Assembly: GCA_039566865.1 (NCBI GenBank) | Contig: CM076961.1 | Coordinates: forward strand, 14,283,501 to 14,347,500 | Source: Aurelia coerulea | Taxonomy: Eukaryota; Cnidaria; Scyphozoa; Semaeostomeae; Ulmaridae | DNA length: 64,000 nucleotides | Direction of reading: 5' to 3' | In this document: positions 20,878-32,537 of the stretch, piece by piece | Layout: every line of letters begins with the position of its first letter | Position numbering within the stretch: position 1 is the stretch's first letter | Program-made: the position numbers and the translations under genes | The notes under the pieces: generated by a model | What the model was told of the DNA's origin: nothing | Database searches by the model: none | The model's input: only the letters and a program-made list of their open reading frames with translations

Positions 20878-21211
20878 TAGAGTGCAGGTGACAGTGCAGT
20901 TTAGCGGGCGGCATTCGAATGTTGTGTTGTTGGAGCGTCATACGGTACGAGTGCAGTTTAGCGGGCGGCGCTAAATGTCATATTCCATTCCTAACCCTAA
21001 CCCTAACTTACCCTTTCTAACCATAGGGCTTACCCTCTAACGCTAAATTCACCGAAAACGTTTCTGAAACTAAGGGTAACCCTTACCGTATACCAAACAA
21101 CAACAAAACATTATGCCGCCCGCTAAACTGCACTCTAGCCGGTAAGGGTAAAGTTAGGGTTAGGGTTAGGGTTGAAATATGACATTTAGCTCCGCCCGCT
21201 AAACTTCACTC
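20878..21211. mobile_element. Foldback with telomere-like arms (GTGCAGTTTAGCGGGCGG)
   Basis: Two inverted pairs of GAGTGCAGTTTAGCGGGCGG overlap: about 20,878 with 21,145, and 20,950 with 21,211. In the second pair the end is followed inwards by CTAAATGTCATATT, then CCTAACCCTAACCCTAACTTA on the left and TTAGGG repeats (21,153-21,173) on the right. The same end with AACCCTAACTTACCC-like sequence occurs at 62,225-62,340. It looks like a mobile or amplified element carrying short telomere-like tracts rather than an old telomere fusion. Confidence 0.75.
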
Positions 21212-21794
21212 GACCCAATTGAAGTAAGGGTAAGTACTTCAATATTTGCAAAAGAAATATGACATCAGTTCTACTTGCCATTATTTTCCTCCACTCCTTG
21301 TGCGATTGTTCTGTTTTGGCGGGAGCTTTTGCTTCACCTCTGAGTTCTCTTCAGCAACTGATTGAATTCTATTCATCGAGCAGATTTCAGTTTCATTTCC
21401 TCATGTCCTCATTTCGCATTCGATTTCCAATCAACTAATTTGGCGAACAAGCTAATTCGAATATAGAACTTTCATCAAAATATGTTGTTGTTGTTGCTTC
21501 TTGGTCTAGGAACGTTTGTATTTCCCATCCTTCTTTAGAATTCAAAGTTTGCGTTGTTTCACTGACGTAAACTGCCTCTGTGACCTGCCGTAACATCGCA
21601 TCACCGGAGCATGTGGCTAGTTTCTCTATTGCAAGTTGTTGCCTAACACCGCGATGCTAATCTTTGATATGTTTGAATAACATCGAATTCTTGTCTTCCT
21701 TTACATATTTGTTCAGGTGTTCTTTTATCTTTTCTCCCAAGCTTCGAGCTCCCCTAAATGTCTATGTTTCCCCGCAGTTCTCCTCGTTTGATCC

Positions 21795-22082
21795 TGGGGG
21801 GGTACATGACTTGTGGATGGACGGGGGGTCTACCGCCCGGTTTTCAGAAAGCTACCCTCTTCTAATTACCGAAACTTGCCTTGGTACCCACTTTTATGAT
21901 GAATTTTGGCGCAAAACTACCTAGTTTTAACTACTTTTGCGAATTTAAGCGAATACCCCACCAATGTTTATGGACAATCTGCTGAAAAAAGGACCCTTTT
22001 TAGAGAATTTGGGCCCAAAAATCCACCCATATGGGCGGCACATACCCGTACCCCGAACATGTTATGTACCCCCCCCCCTAGG
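21795..22082. mobile_element. G/C-capped element with 10-bp TSD
   Basis: Exact TSD CGTTTGATCC (21,785-21,794 and 22,083-22,092). The ends are TGGGGGGGTACATGACTT and ATGTTATGTACCCCCCCCC, so the TIR is a G-run followed by TACATRA. At 288 bp without coding it fits a MULE-like MITE. Confidence 0.85.
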
Positions 22083-22189
22083 CGTTTGATCCGACGCACG
22101 TTATCCTGTAAACTATGTCTCTTGCTTTGCAGTTCGCTTTCCGGTTAAAGTAGCATGCCTTGTTTGCAGCTGTCCTCGTTTATTCCTCG

Positions 22190-22345
22190 TATATCTCATA
22201 AGGACCTTTTCTGAGGCGCGGCTGGCCAGCCCTTTCTACAACATGAAGTTTCAGTTTTGCTTCGTTTAGCGCTTGTTTGCATTGTTTGACTAAGTCGTCG
22301 TTTGGTGTTGCATCTACAGAAAGAACAGTTTGGTATCCGCCTTTG
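22190..22345 (-). pseudogene. Retroelement-like coding remnant
   Basis: One - frame reads VDATPNDDLVKQC, ALNEAKLKLHVVERAGQP and RKGPYEIYEE before a stop, and a basic K/R-rich stretch lies upstream in another frame. The VxxTPxxxL...VVERAG pattern recalls C-terminal parts of cnidarian retroelement proteins, from memory only. Frameshifted and short. Confidence 0.3.
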
Positions 22346-22499
22346 CGTACCACGTTTTCTTCTTTTCTGCTTTCGCTCTATCCCTCCTACCGCGCCTCCT
22401 ACCACACTCCCTTGACTTGCCCTTGTACATTGGACATTCCCCTTTCTTTTCTTGTTCGATGATATTATCAAACTAAAGATAATGCTCAAATCCTTATTG

Positions 22500-23440
22500 G
22501 TTGCAAAAACATGCAGAAATCATCGAATTTCACGCAAATCAGCCAATGACGTGTCATCGCCGCTTTCTAACCCCTTTAGTCAAAATCGGCCGTTTGAGGT
22601 GAATTTTCTAGTACCCTCACAGAAACTGAAATGCTAAATTACTTCAGTTATTTTCAACTTTTTTGATAAATCGGTTGTAGAGATATCCATCCACAGGTGT
22701 TTACATGTGTAGGGACATAATAGCTTATTTGGGGCCGAAGCTGAATTCATTTTCCGGTCGAAGAATATTGACCGTCGTTTAAATATCGATAGAAATTGCT
22801 ACAAATGAGATATAAGATAAGGATTTGAACGATTATGCATACTGACCTGAGCAATAACCAAAGCACATTCACTTCTATTATATCTTAAAATTGGAGGCAA
22901 TTTTTGATGATTTCTGGCTGAGAATTCATTTGGGTCTAAGCTTTTCCCCGCTTAATGCCCATTCTATTGCCCTGAAAAAGTTCTGGTAAAATTACCTGAA
23001 TCATTCGCTTGCCAATGACTCAGACATCAGTTTGACTTTTTTTACTGCAGCAAAAGTTAATAAGAAGCAACCATTTGTTAGTGAATTGCAAAAACTTTCA
23101 TCAGTCCATATTTTCTCTGCACACTCTCCTCTTCAAAAATAATGGTGAACTTTAACATTGCATCACGAAAGACTTGCATCACAGAACACTTCTGATATGA
23201 TGAAACGATTCGATGCGCTTGATCGAGGCACTCGTGAATGGTTTACACACATTCTATTTCAATCAATCAATGCAAAAAAACATAAATAGCAAAACCGGGC
23301 ATCTTTTTAGCGATAAATAACAAGCAACAGTGCTTTGTTCTTTCTGTTTGTTTGCATAGATTTAGATATGATGTGTAAATATTATTCATGAATTCTTCGC
23401 TCAAGCGCATCTAATCGGTTTAATAGATTCAAATTGAAAG
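22500..23440. other. No gene recognised
   Basis: AT-rich DNA downstream of GPCR copy 2 with no paired terminal repeats, splice-supported exon or RNA gene that I can support. Confidence 0.4.
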
Positions 23441-23493
23441 ATGGGGTACCTCAAGGATCAGTCTTAAGTGATTAAAAGAAATATCATTAACTT

Positions 23494-24678
23494 CTACTTC
23501 ATAAACGTTACTGTCTTTCCATCAGCATCCACAACATTTTCGATCTTGCCTTTACAAATCAATTGTTTTGTGAATTTACGAAGTCTTGTGTTACCATATA
23601 TGAATATAATACCATTTGCTATTCCATTTGTAAATAATATGAAATAAGACCACATTGCTAGTATTTTCCAAATACTATCCGGGTCAATATTCCTATGAAA
23701 TCTATAATACACGAATATTGTGGAAAAGACGTTATATGGGTTGTATAAGCACAGCATAGTGATCAGGATTATTTTGATTGTAGTTACTGCGGCTATTTCC
23801 TGTCTTGATTTTCCTCTTTGAAGGAATTTTGGTTTCTTCCCGAATAGTGTACGTTTCTGCGTTGTTGCTGGATCTGAAACTGGAACACTGCATTCTTTTA
23901 ATCTTGTTGGCTTGGCTCTCCCTGTTCTATCATCCTTTCCTTCTGCTGCAAACCCTGCATTTGTCTTTTCTTCAACAATTATATCTGTAGTGGTGATGTG
24001 ACTCGCCGTTTGGCCGTATACGGTAGCCGCGCAACCAACTTCTGATACGTTGATCCTCTGTGCTATATTGCTCGGTTTCTTGTTTATTTGCTTCGAACTA
24101 AGCTTTATTTTCTTGATCACAACAGCATACATAACATTAACACTGATAAGTCCGACCAGATTTGTTGTATTCAGTACGACTTGTACGATGAATGAATTTG
24201 TCGCATACGTTATGATACCGGCGATTGAATGCGACGATAAAATTGCTCCGCCGACGATTATCCTCAATTTTTTCTCATTCATGAACATATTGTACTTGTT
24301 GAGTTTCGTTAGATGCAAGTATCTATCAATTGCAATTACAATAACGAGCATAAATGATGTATAACCCAACGCCAAAGCCGCATACTCAACAAGATGCATG
24401 AACATGCACGTCCTATTTGCCCCGCGGATTTGTAACATCGCTATCATAAGCGGGAAGAAAATTAGGCCAACAGATACATCCGAGACACACATAGCTGCGA
24501 CCAATTTGTTCGTTGTTGTGTTTAACTGCTGTGTTTTGTAAAGTGCTGCGAGAGTATATAAGTTTATCGTTATCATCAGGATTGTGAGTATGACGGACGT
24601 AGCTGTCCAGATTGTGATGTGAATTCGCGGAACATCCAATGCCCATAATGTGTAGCAAACTGACGCGTTGCTGGACAT
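23494..24678 (-). CDS. Rhodopsin-class (class A) orphan GPCR, copy 2
   Basis: A single-exon, 394-residue paralogue of the receptor at 16,983. Helices and loops align without visible gaps from TM1 to TM5: the same AIDRYLHL, NRTC (TM3 Cys), LCLYNPYN in TM6 and NGIIF in TM7. Differences cluster in the third intracellular loop (QRINVSEVGCAATVYG against PRVNVSEVGSTASVYG, and a longer VPVSDPATTQKR) and the tail, which ends TVTFMK. Downstream it has one GGTACCTCAAGG block, whereas copy 1 has four. The ATG is preceded by the same TTTTTCAGCAG acceptor-like sequence, supporting a 5'-UTR intron in both. The coding frame is intact. Ligand unknown. Confidence 0.9.
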   Translation of the reverse strand: MSSNASVCYTLWALDVPRIHITIWTATSVILTILMITINLYTLAALYKTQQLNTTTNKLVAAMCVSDVSVGLIFFPLMIAMLQIRGANRTCMFMHLVEYAALALGYTSFMLVIVIAIDRYLHLTKLNKYNMFMNEKKLRIIVGGAILSSHSIAGIITYATNSFIVQVVLNTTNLVGLISVNVMYAVVIKKIKLSSKQINKKPSNIAQRINVSEVGCAATVYGQTASHITTTDIIVEEKTNAGFAAEGKDDRTGRAKPTRLKECSVPVSDPATTQKRTLFGKKPKFLQRGKSRQEIAAVTTIKIILITMLCLYNPYNVFSTIFVYYRFHRNIDPDSIWKILAMWSYFILFTNGIANGIIFIYGNTRLRKFTKQLICKGKIENVVDADGKTVTFMK

Positions 24679-24699
24679 CTTTGCATACCTGCTGAAAAA

Positions 24700-26680
24700 T
24701 TCAGACGCTTAATATAAATACAATGATAACCATAGTCAACGTGTTGTGTGTCCGAAAATGGTTGATCAGCGTTTGTCGAGAACCGTACGATCATGAATGA
24801 TGCAATGATTTGATTGAATTACATATCATTTTGAAGCAGAATGGCTAAATTAGATACAGAAATTCAATTCATCAAAATTGGCCATGTCGTTCTAGAGTTA
24901 TAAAAGGTTGAAAGTTTTAAGGAAAGCTAACAGCCACGGTCAAATTTATTGTTCCATTTTCAGCTCCAATGAGATGACAGTTCCATCAATTTTCTTTATA
25001 GGAATTTACATAAGGAACCCAGTTAAACTAGGGGTCTCATGCCTGGATGCTGCATGGATAGTAGGCTTGAATTAGCTTCAAATAGCTAGAAATCTTTCCA
25101 GCCTACTTTAGATAACAAAATGGAAAAAAGGCTGGCTCCTTGGAAGATGACCATGCCTGCTTTGACTGCTTTTGTTTTTGAAGTTGAAACTTGGGGAAAA
25201 TGTGATTGAAATTCCTGGTTATCTTTTAGAACCATGTTCGAAAATAGTTCCCGGGCATATTAGCTCGTAACTCCAGAATGGAATGGCCGATTTTAGCAAA
25301 ATAACGTTTACATCTAATCAAGGCTTTCTGACAAAAAATGATTAGGATTTAATTCAAATCGGTGTATGATTCGTGATTTTGGCAAATACCAATGCATCAT
25401 TTAGGGATCCCTGGTATTAATACGACGATTAAGTAACGTATTCCCAAACATGAGAAGGGTGTAAAGTTGACATTAGCTATCTCGAACTCTGAAGGGACAT
25501 CGAAATTTCTTTGAGTTAGTGAATTTTCAAGATGGCGGACAATGCTTCTATACAAATCCAACGTGGGGAGATAAACGTTTGCTAGAGATAGCGAATGTTT
25601 GAACGGGGAGTTAAAATAGTGGATGTCAGCTGTACAACGGCTGATTCAATATGCTATTTTCAACATACAAATATATTAAGGAAAGCCCCAAACCGTACGC
25701 TTCTACATGACCGCCTAAGAGAGCATTTCTCCAACCCATCCCAATAAGTAAGGCAGCCATGATAAATTGACCATAAAAAAATCAATTTTTTTTTTAAGTT
25801 TTGTATGCCGCGGGACAGAGCCGCAGCTGTGCTTGCGTGCTTGAAAGGTCGTAACTTTGAGCCCCCTAGCTCCCTACAACATTTCTCGAAGTAAGGCAAT
25901 ACTTAATATTTTCTTCCTCAGGATCTAAACTCTTAATTCATCGTCTCAAAAAGCTTATGTAGCCAGACACGTCCTTAAGTTAGTGTGCACGATGACGTCA
26001 TTTTGGGTAGTTTCTGCTCTGTCACACTGTGGTTCATATTTAGAATCACTCACCTTCGTGCGAGAAAATACTGCGTCCGATTGTACATTCACTTTCTTAC
26101 TTGCTGGATTGCTCTTCGATTCCCCAGGTTTCAGCGTACGTTATAAAGCTTTGTATATTTACACTTGCCTCATGACTAACCGCCCATAAAGATCAATTTG
26201 TTTGCTTTCGCAAGTCAGTTCGTTCCAATGATTCAACTAAGTAATAAATAGTATTATTACCATAATCTACCGTTGTTGTAATATGCCAGATGAAATCGGT
26301 GACCCAGGGTACATGACACCAAAAATCGAAGAATTTGTCGTCTTGAGAGCCGTTAACAAACACGAAAACGTCGATAAATATATCTAAGAATAAACTTCCC
26401 AGGCTGAGGGATAAACTCGTTTAGTTTGGATTAATTCTGAGTTGAACTTCTGCAGCTGCAAAGCATTAGCACATTGGCCTGAAATCAGGTTAACTTTAGA
26501 GCATATGCGTAAATCTTTAAGAGGAGGATGCAAATAGTTATTACATCCTTTTTGGGTCGATAGGCTTGAAAGGATTTTATACTGACTGTACTCTAATTCT
26601 ACTGTCAGGTTTTTAGATACCGTCAATCCTCATAGATTAAGCAGTAGACATGACACACTGACACACTGCAAATCTGACAC
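24700..26680. other. Intergenic DNA, no gene recognised
   Basis: Sequence similarity to the 5' flank of GPCR copy 1 ends shortly after the ATG region (GCTGAAAAATTCAGACGC). Beyond it I see only short open frames, an ACACACTGAC-rich stretch at about 26,650-26,690 and no paired ends. Confidence 0.4.
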
Positions 26681-26692
26681 ACACTGACGCAC

Positions 26693-27560
26693 CGGGTATG
26701 TCAAAAATAGAATCCCCTTTTGAAAGGCCATTGCTCCCTGGATATCAAGACGATAATGTTGACATATATATTTTTAATGCAGGACATGTTCAAGTCCATG
26801 TTGATATTTACACAACTGAAATTGTCCTCTCTGTTTTGAAATTATGAGCGATTTTCTCTAAAGAGCCCCCTAAAGAAAGCTTCAAAACAGGCCTAACATC
26901 ACGAACAAATCTTCCCAATATTTCTGCCTTCAAGCAATGACTTCAACATTTTAGCACGTGACATTCTTTTGGGAGAATGTCATTCTTTTGGGAGAATGTG
27001 ATCGCCCGAAACAATGCTGTCGTAACATGCCCCCGGGATGACACGTTCGTCTTCCCAAAGGGATGTGCTAAGCCACAGGGAAACCAGGAAATAATTATGG
27101 CTAAAAATAAAAATTGTCTTTGATTGCAAGAAAAATTGTCTTTCTTTGTCCCCTGTGCTTGCGCTTGGTCATTTTTGGTCCCCTGTGTTGTGTTATAGTT
27201 GCATAGCAATAGGACACAGTGGACTAAGGTACAAAAATGACCAAGAGCAAGCACAGGGGACAAAGAAAGACAATTTTCAGCAACAATTATTTCAAAAGAC
27301 AATTTCTATTTTTAGCAGCAGTTATTTCTTGGTTTCCCTATGGCTAAACATGTAAAAGTCATTGCCGTAAAGCAGAAAGTTTGGTCACAATTTCAAACCT
27401 TTTTCTGATTTCTCTTCAAGAGGCTTTCATGAGAAAATCCTTCATAATTTCAGCACTGACTAGCCGATTTCGGTCAGGTAAATTTTGAAATATATTTGAA
27501 CATGATTTACTTGCTAATATTGCTGCCTTTATATGTAGAGAGAGGTGGCCTTTCAAATAG
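26693..27560. mobile_element. CCGGGTGAGTCAG foldback family, copy 2 (rearranged)
   Basis: Starts CACCGGGTATGTCAAAAATA then CCTTTTGAAAGGCCATTGCTCC as in other copies. The right arm (AGCCGATTTCGGTCAGGTAA near 27,465) is present but the right terminus is lost. A separate hairpin sits in the middle. Confidence 0.55.
27068..27345. repeat. ~280-bp palindromic element
   Basis: Arms start CCACAGGGAAACCAGGAAAT and end with its complement ATTTCTTGGTTTCCC. They include GACAATTTT and TTTGTCCCCTGTGCTTGC facing GCAAGCACAGGGGACAAA. A half copy is at about 29,158-29,340. Confidence 0.75.
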
Positions 27561-27907
27561 AATTCACATGAAGTGATAAATAGATAATGTAAAATTGAAC
27601 TATGACGACGATGCCCAGACAAAGAATACATGAATTTATGTAACATTTTATTTTTGTGAATTGGTATCCTGGAAACACTGTCTGATATTTTCCCATAAAG
27701 ATGACTCACCATGTGTAGGGAAGTTATTTTGACTTCACATGAGACTAATTTTATTCTTAAAACGTTTGAAAGATAAATTCATTAGGCTGGTCCTTTGTTT
27801 TCAAATATTTAAATTCAACCGGTAGTTTTTGGTCTTCATGTGTTACCTTGTAATGTTGTTACACTGAGGCATTTCTTTCAGTTTTTTCGAATGCACTTTG
27901 ATTCGAC

Positions 27908-28205
27908 CCCGGGGGAGGAGGGGTGCATAACATGTTCAGGGTACGGGTATGTGCCGCCCATATGGGTGGGTTTTTGGGCCCAAAATTCTCTAAGTAAGGG
28001 TCCTTTTTCGGCCGATTTTCCATAAACATGGGCGAGGATTCGCTGATATTCGCCAAAATAGTTGGGTAGCTTTCTGCAAAACTAACTTCATCATAAAAAT
28101 GTGTACCAAGGCAAGTCTCGGTAATTAGCAGAGGGTACCTTTCTGAAAACCGGGCGGCAGACCCCCGTCCATCCACAAGTCATGTCCCCCCCCCCCCGCA
28201 CCGGG
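27908..28205 (-). mobile_element. G/C-capped element, inverted copy
   Basis: Reverse-complement relative of 21,795-22,082. Flanks GATTCGAC (27,900-27,907) and GACTCGAC (28,206-28,213) form an 8-bp TSD with one change. The right cap is a C12 run. Confidence 0.75.
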
Positions 28206-28526
28206 GACTCGACAAGGCAAAAATGATGTTTAAATTTTCGACTCACTGATATAATATTCATATTTGTGTAGGCTGAACTAGAAACTTGATCTAGTTAACA
28301 GCGCCTTACTTTCATCTATCTCAACAAATAATCTAAGCAAATACATCATTTTGAGAATGGTGGTAATGAAATTGTCTGCTTTGAATGAAAACATAGACGA
28401 TTGCCTGCTAAGCAAAAATTCTAACAAATGAAAAATTGCATGAACAGGTGATAACTTTGTGCTGCTCTTAAAATACATACTTAAAGGGAGTCTAGGCATA
28501 TACACGGGATTTATAGGAAACTAAGG

Positions 28527-28672
28527 GTGTATTCTTTTGGTCATCTGAAGTCTGCGAAATCGTCTGAAAACGGTAGACTTCGCAAAGAAAAATGCCAGTT
28601 ACCAGAAAAATGCGCATTCTGAAAACGGTAGAATTGGCAGACTTCGCAGAGAAAAATGCCTAAAGAATACAC
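28527..28672. repeat. Hairpin with TGTATTCTTT ends
   Basis: GTGTATTCTTT (28,527) faces AAAGAATACAC (ending 28,672). The interior repeats AGACTTCGCARAGAAAAATGCC and ATTCTGAAAACGGTAGA. Non-coding. Confidence 0.5.
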
Positions 28673-29471
28673 ATTCTGAAAATGGTAAAGTTAGCAATCT
28701 CTACAATCTAAAAACAAAGTGTAATGAATTTATCTTTCAAACGTTTTAAGAATGAAATAAGTCTCATGTGAAGTCAAAATAACTTCTTTATACATAGTGA
28801 GTCACCTTTATGGGAAAATATCAGACAGTGTTTGCAGGCTACCAATTCGCAAAAATAAAATGTTACATAAATTCATATATTCTTTGTCTGGGCATCGTCG
28901 TTATAGTTCAATGTTACATTTCTACTTATCACTTCATCTGAACTCTATTTGAAAGGTCATTGCTCTCTACATAAAAAACAATATTAATGGCAACAATATT
29001 AGCAAGTAAATCATGTTCAAATATATTTCAAAATTTACCTGACCGAAATCGGCTATTCACTGCTGATTTTCTCATGAAAGCCTTTTGAAGGGAAATTAGA
29101 AAAAGTTTGAAATTGTGACCAACCTTTCTGCTTTACAGCAATGACTTTTACATGTTTAGCCACAGGGAAACCAAGAAATAGCTGCTGCCAAAAATAGAAA
29201 TTGTCTTTCGAAATAATCGTTGCTGAAAAATTGCCTTGCTTTGTCCTCTGTGCATGCTCTTGATCGTTTTTGCTCCTTAGTCCCCTGTGTCCTACTGCTG
29301 TGCCATTATAACAGGGGGCTAAGGTACAAAAATGACCAACGAGGACATTGTTATGTAGTGGAATTTAGAATACGAAAACTGAAACTGAAGTAATCATCGC
29401 CAAAAAAAGAATTGTTAGTAGTATGAAATAAGGCCACCTTTACCAATAGGGGTACAATGCGTGCTGGTTGC

Positions 29472-29871
29472 CCAGGGGGGTACTCAGGTATATTCAGGAT
29501 AGGGGTGCTCAGGCTGGGGTGCAATGCATCAACCCAAACAGCTAATTTTTGGCATGAAAACAGACCCAAAAAAATAATTTTTCCGACCATGCATACCCAA
29601 AAGTTATGAAGTCAGTATCTAAAATCTGCAGAAAAGTGCCGTAACTGGATAGATCCCTCATAATGTATTTGGACATCTAAGTTTTTCATATTATAATGTT
29701 ACTTTTCTTCTCATATTTGAGACCCACAAAAGTAAACCAAAATTTCAGGAACCCAAAAAAATAACTGTACAAATGATTGACCCAAAAAAATAATCCTTGC
29801 CCAAATTTTAGACCCAACAAAGTAACCTGAGCACCCCTATCCTTAATATACCAGAGTACCCCCCCCCTGGG
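29472..29871. mobile_element. G/C-capped element with 9-bp TSD
   Basis: Exact TSD GCTGGTTGC (29,463-29,471 and 29,872-29,880). The ends CCAGGGGGGTACTC and GAGTACCCCCCCCTGG run into TATATTNAGGATAGGGGTGC arms. The interior repeats CCCAAAAAAATAA. 400 bp, no coding, MULE-like TSD length. Confidence 0.85.
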
Positions 29872-29959
29872 GCTGGTTGCATGTTTTAACAAAGACCCTT
29901 TAACCTTTTGGAGAAACCGTGACCACTTCTAGCTACCTGTGGGGGGCATCACTGCAATA

Positions 29960-30195
29960 TAGCGTACGAGATTTTGGGATTTTTAAAGTCTCTCAAATTT
30001 TTCAACGATTTCTCGAAGATTTTCGACTTTTTTCGAGATTTTGCAAGATTTCTTAGAATTCGAAAGATTTTTGAAAACTTATCGAAAGATTTTAAGGATT
30101 TGCTTCATTTGTTTATTTTGGGAGATTTCTGAGAATTTTTTTAGACCTTGAAGATTTTTTTGGGACTATGATGTTTGAAGATTTTTGCAGACTTT
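29960..30195. repeat. Degenerate AGATTTT-rich minisatellite
   Basis: Variants of GAGATTTT and GAAGATTTTNGA recur about every 12-20 bp. The strand bias is strong (T-rich on +). No open frame. Confidence 0.5.
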
Positions 30196-30906
30196 AGCAA
30201 ACAAACCTTATCACTAATCAAAACAAACGAGATTTAAGTTTACATTGATAAACATCTGATAAGACGGCGTTTCCACGGGTACCGTACTTCAGTTAAACAA
30301 TTTGTAACCATCCGTAATGAAACCTGTTTTGGTATAAGGTCAGTGGGAAGTAAATGTAACGCTGCAAGTAGCAACAGCTAAACTAATTTTGATTCGTCTG
30401 CTTCAGAAAAAAAACTATCCCCGTTTGAAAGGCCACCGCTCCCCGGATATCAAGACAATAATATTTTCAAATATATTACCGGGTGTCCCAAAAAATGTAT
30501 ACAGATTTGGTTGACTCCAGCAATGTGAATTTAGCTTTAATCAATGGCTAATCACTCTCAAAATGTTCCTCGATAGTTAACTTGAACACAGATACCTCAT
30601 TTGTTGGTATTGGTGCTTTGAGAGTAGAAATATCAATCTTGAAAGCTCAAATTTGCGTCCACTTGCAAACCAGAGCTTTAGCCTTTTGGCCTAAGCAATT
30701 TTTTTTATAATCAATTAAAATATACAAACTCAAAAAGTACATCTACTGTGCCTATATCATGGCGGGAATAGACAGTAGGTCATCGGAGTTCCCACAATGA
30801 AAGGCACTTACAATTCAAAAATTACAATATACTAGAAAGTAAGAAACAAAAAACTCAAAGAAAAAGTTAATGTCTGTCTCACATTTGATGTCAGGCAATG
30901 ACATCA

Positions 30907-30990
30907 ACAATTTATAATTTATAATACAATTTAAAATTTATAATTTATAATACAATTTACAATTTATAATTTATAATACAATTTACAATT
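30907..30990. repeat. 26-bp tandem repeat, about three copies
   Basis: The unit ATAATTTATAATACAATTTA plus CAATTT repeats about three times, ending near 30,990. AT-only apart from one C or two per unit. Confidence 0.75.
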
Positions 30991-31463
30991 TACAATTATT
31001 AACAAAGCAAATTCCTGAAGCACATCGAAATTAAGAACTGAAATTAATGAAAAATTAAGAAACTTCCCAATGGGTGAATAGTGTTGCGATATGGACGCAC
31101 CGCCTCTTGCTGATTGATTGATTAATAAATAGATAACTTGCAGTTGTTTGCGTGTTGTTGGCATGCACAGAAAAGTACTGTTTGAAACGATGCCAAAACG
31201 TGCCGTATTTGGACGAGAGTAGACTCGCTCCCTGCTTGAACTTTGTATCATGCGAATGACATTTTATTGTTTATTGCTATTTTTACTTAATTGTATTTTT
31301 CTTTATAAGGTAAATTAGGTGTGCCTTATTGTTTCATCGTCCTGCATTTTAGGTTAGGGTTTTCGCATTTTTTAGTCAGTCGAGACGAACACTAAGTTGA
31401 AGCCGATCTGTTGATGCCGCGCATCAAGACGAAATAGCCGAAGCCGAATCAAGACGAAGTTAA

Positions 31464-32028
31464 CCCTATCTGACCTGGGTGATTTGAAACACTCAATGCC
31501 TGGGGGGGGGCGGATTCCGCCCCCCCCCCCTGTTTATCTCTGTTGTCATAAGAGATATGGTAGCCAAACTTGGCACAAAGGTAGTTCATTATGTAAACAA
31601 TGAAAATTTGAAATCATAATCTAATTAGCGATGTTGTTGTTGTTGCTAGAGCATGATGATCATTATGATGTCATATGACGTCATATAAATGAAAGGTTGC
31701 TAAAAGGTCATGAAACTTTATTTTTCATAAAGAAATTAAAGATATAGATCAAAATATATATAAATCCTTAATTTAGACTTAATTGGACTAATTAAACATG
31801 ATTAAAAGAGATACAAAGTATGTTTTTCACAGAGTGCAGTATGAAAAATTGGTAACCATGGAAACAAGGCTAAAAATAGAATGTCCAAATTGTTGCAATT
31901 TTATTGCTCTATGATACAAAGTTAAACTTACGAAGTATCCGAGGCCTGCTGCATGTGTGGAAAGCGGTGTAAACAAAAATGTAGTAGGGGGGCGGAATCC
32001 GCCCCCCCCCCCCCCAGGTCAGATAGGG
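31464..32028. mobile_element. piggyBac-like TTAA MITE, copy 1
   Basis: TTAA flanks both sides (31,460-31,463 and 32,029-32,032). Ends CCCTATCTGACCTGGG and CCCAGGTCAGATAGGG are perfect inverts. Inside each end lies a GGGGCGGAATCCGCCCC hairpin with long G/C runs. The interior is non-coding. The homologous copy is 48,693-49,266. Confidence 0.85.
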
Positions 32029-32537
32029 TTAAGACGAACTACCTAGGTTTTCATTTCATTTATCTATAGTTTTAAGTTAGGCAGGATATTATAAGCTTGT
32101 TATTATTCGCTGCTGGAAATCGTTTTGTTGTGTTACTATAAAGAATATTTGCCAAAGATCGTCATCCTGCTGTCGATTTACCTGCCGTACCAAGCCGTCA
32201 CTTTCAAGGTCGTAAGTTAGTTTTGTATCTTTCATTCTGTGTTTCTGCAACCACTCACGCACTTGTGAAGCACGTCAGTAGTTTCACAATAGGAGGTGAC
32301 TTCTGGAAAACAGAATAACACAAGATCTAATATTGCTCAAATTTTATCAAGGCTATCATTGATTTATACGCTGTGCCTTAAAAATTGCTTAGGCCAAAAG
32401 GCTAAAGCTCTTGTTTGGAGGAAGAGGCAAATTTGAGCTTTTAAGATTAACAGGTCTGCCCTCAAAGCATCGATACCAACAAACGAGGTATCTATGTTCA
32501 AGTTAACTATCGAGGAACATTTCTAGAGTGATTAGAC

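Larger units (their letters stand above)
27300..29170. repeat. Large inverted repeat, ~450-bp arms, 0.9-kb spacer
   Basis: The arm 27,300-27,787 is the reverse complement of 28,722-29,170. Both contain GCTAAACATGTAAAAGTCATTG, CTGTCTGATATTTTCCCATA-type and AAAACGTTTGAAAGATAAAT blocks. The spacer holds the G/C-capped element (27,908-28,205) and a hairpin (28,527-28,672). Confidence 0.75.

Noticed and set aside
20673..21211. Chromosome end or fusion point
   Set aside because: TTAGGG tracts are short, in both orientations and bounded by element arms, with normal sequence on both sides.
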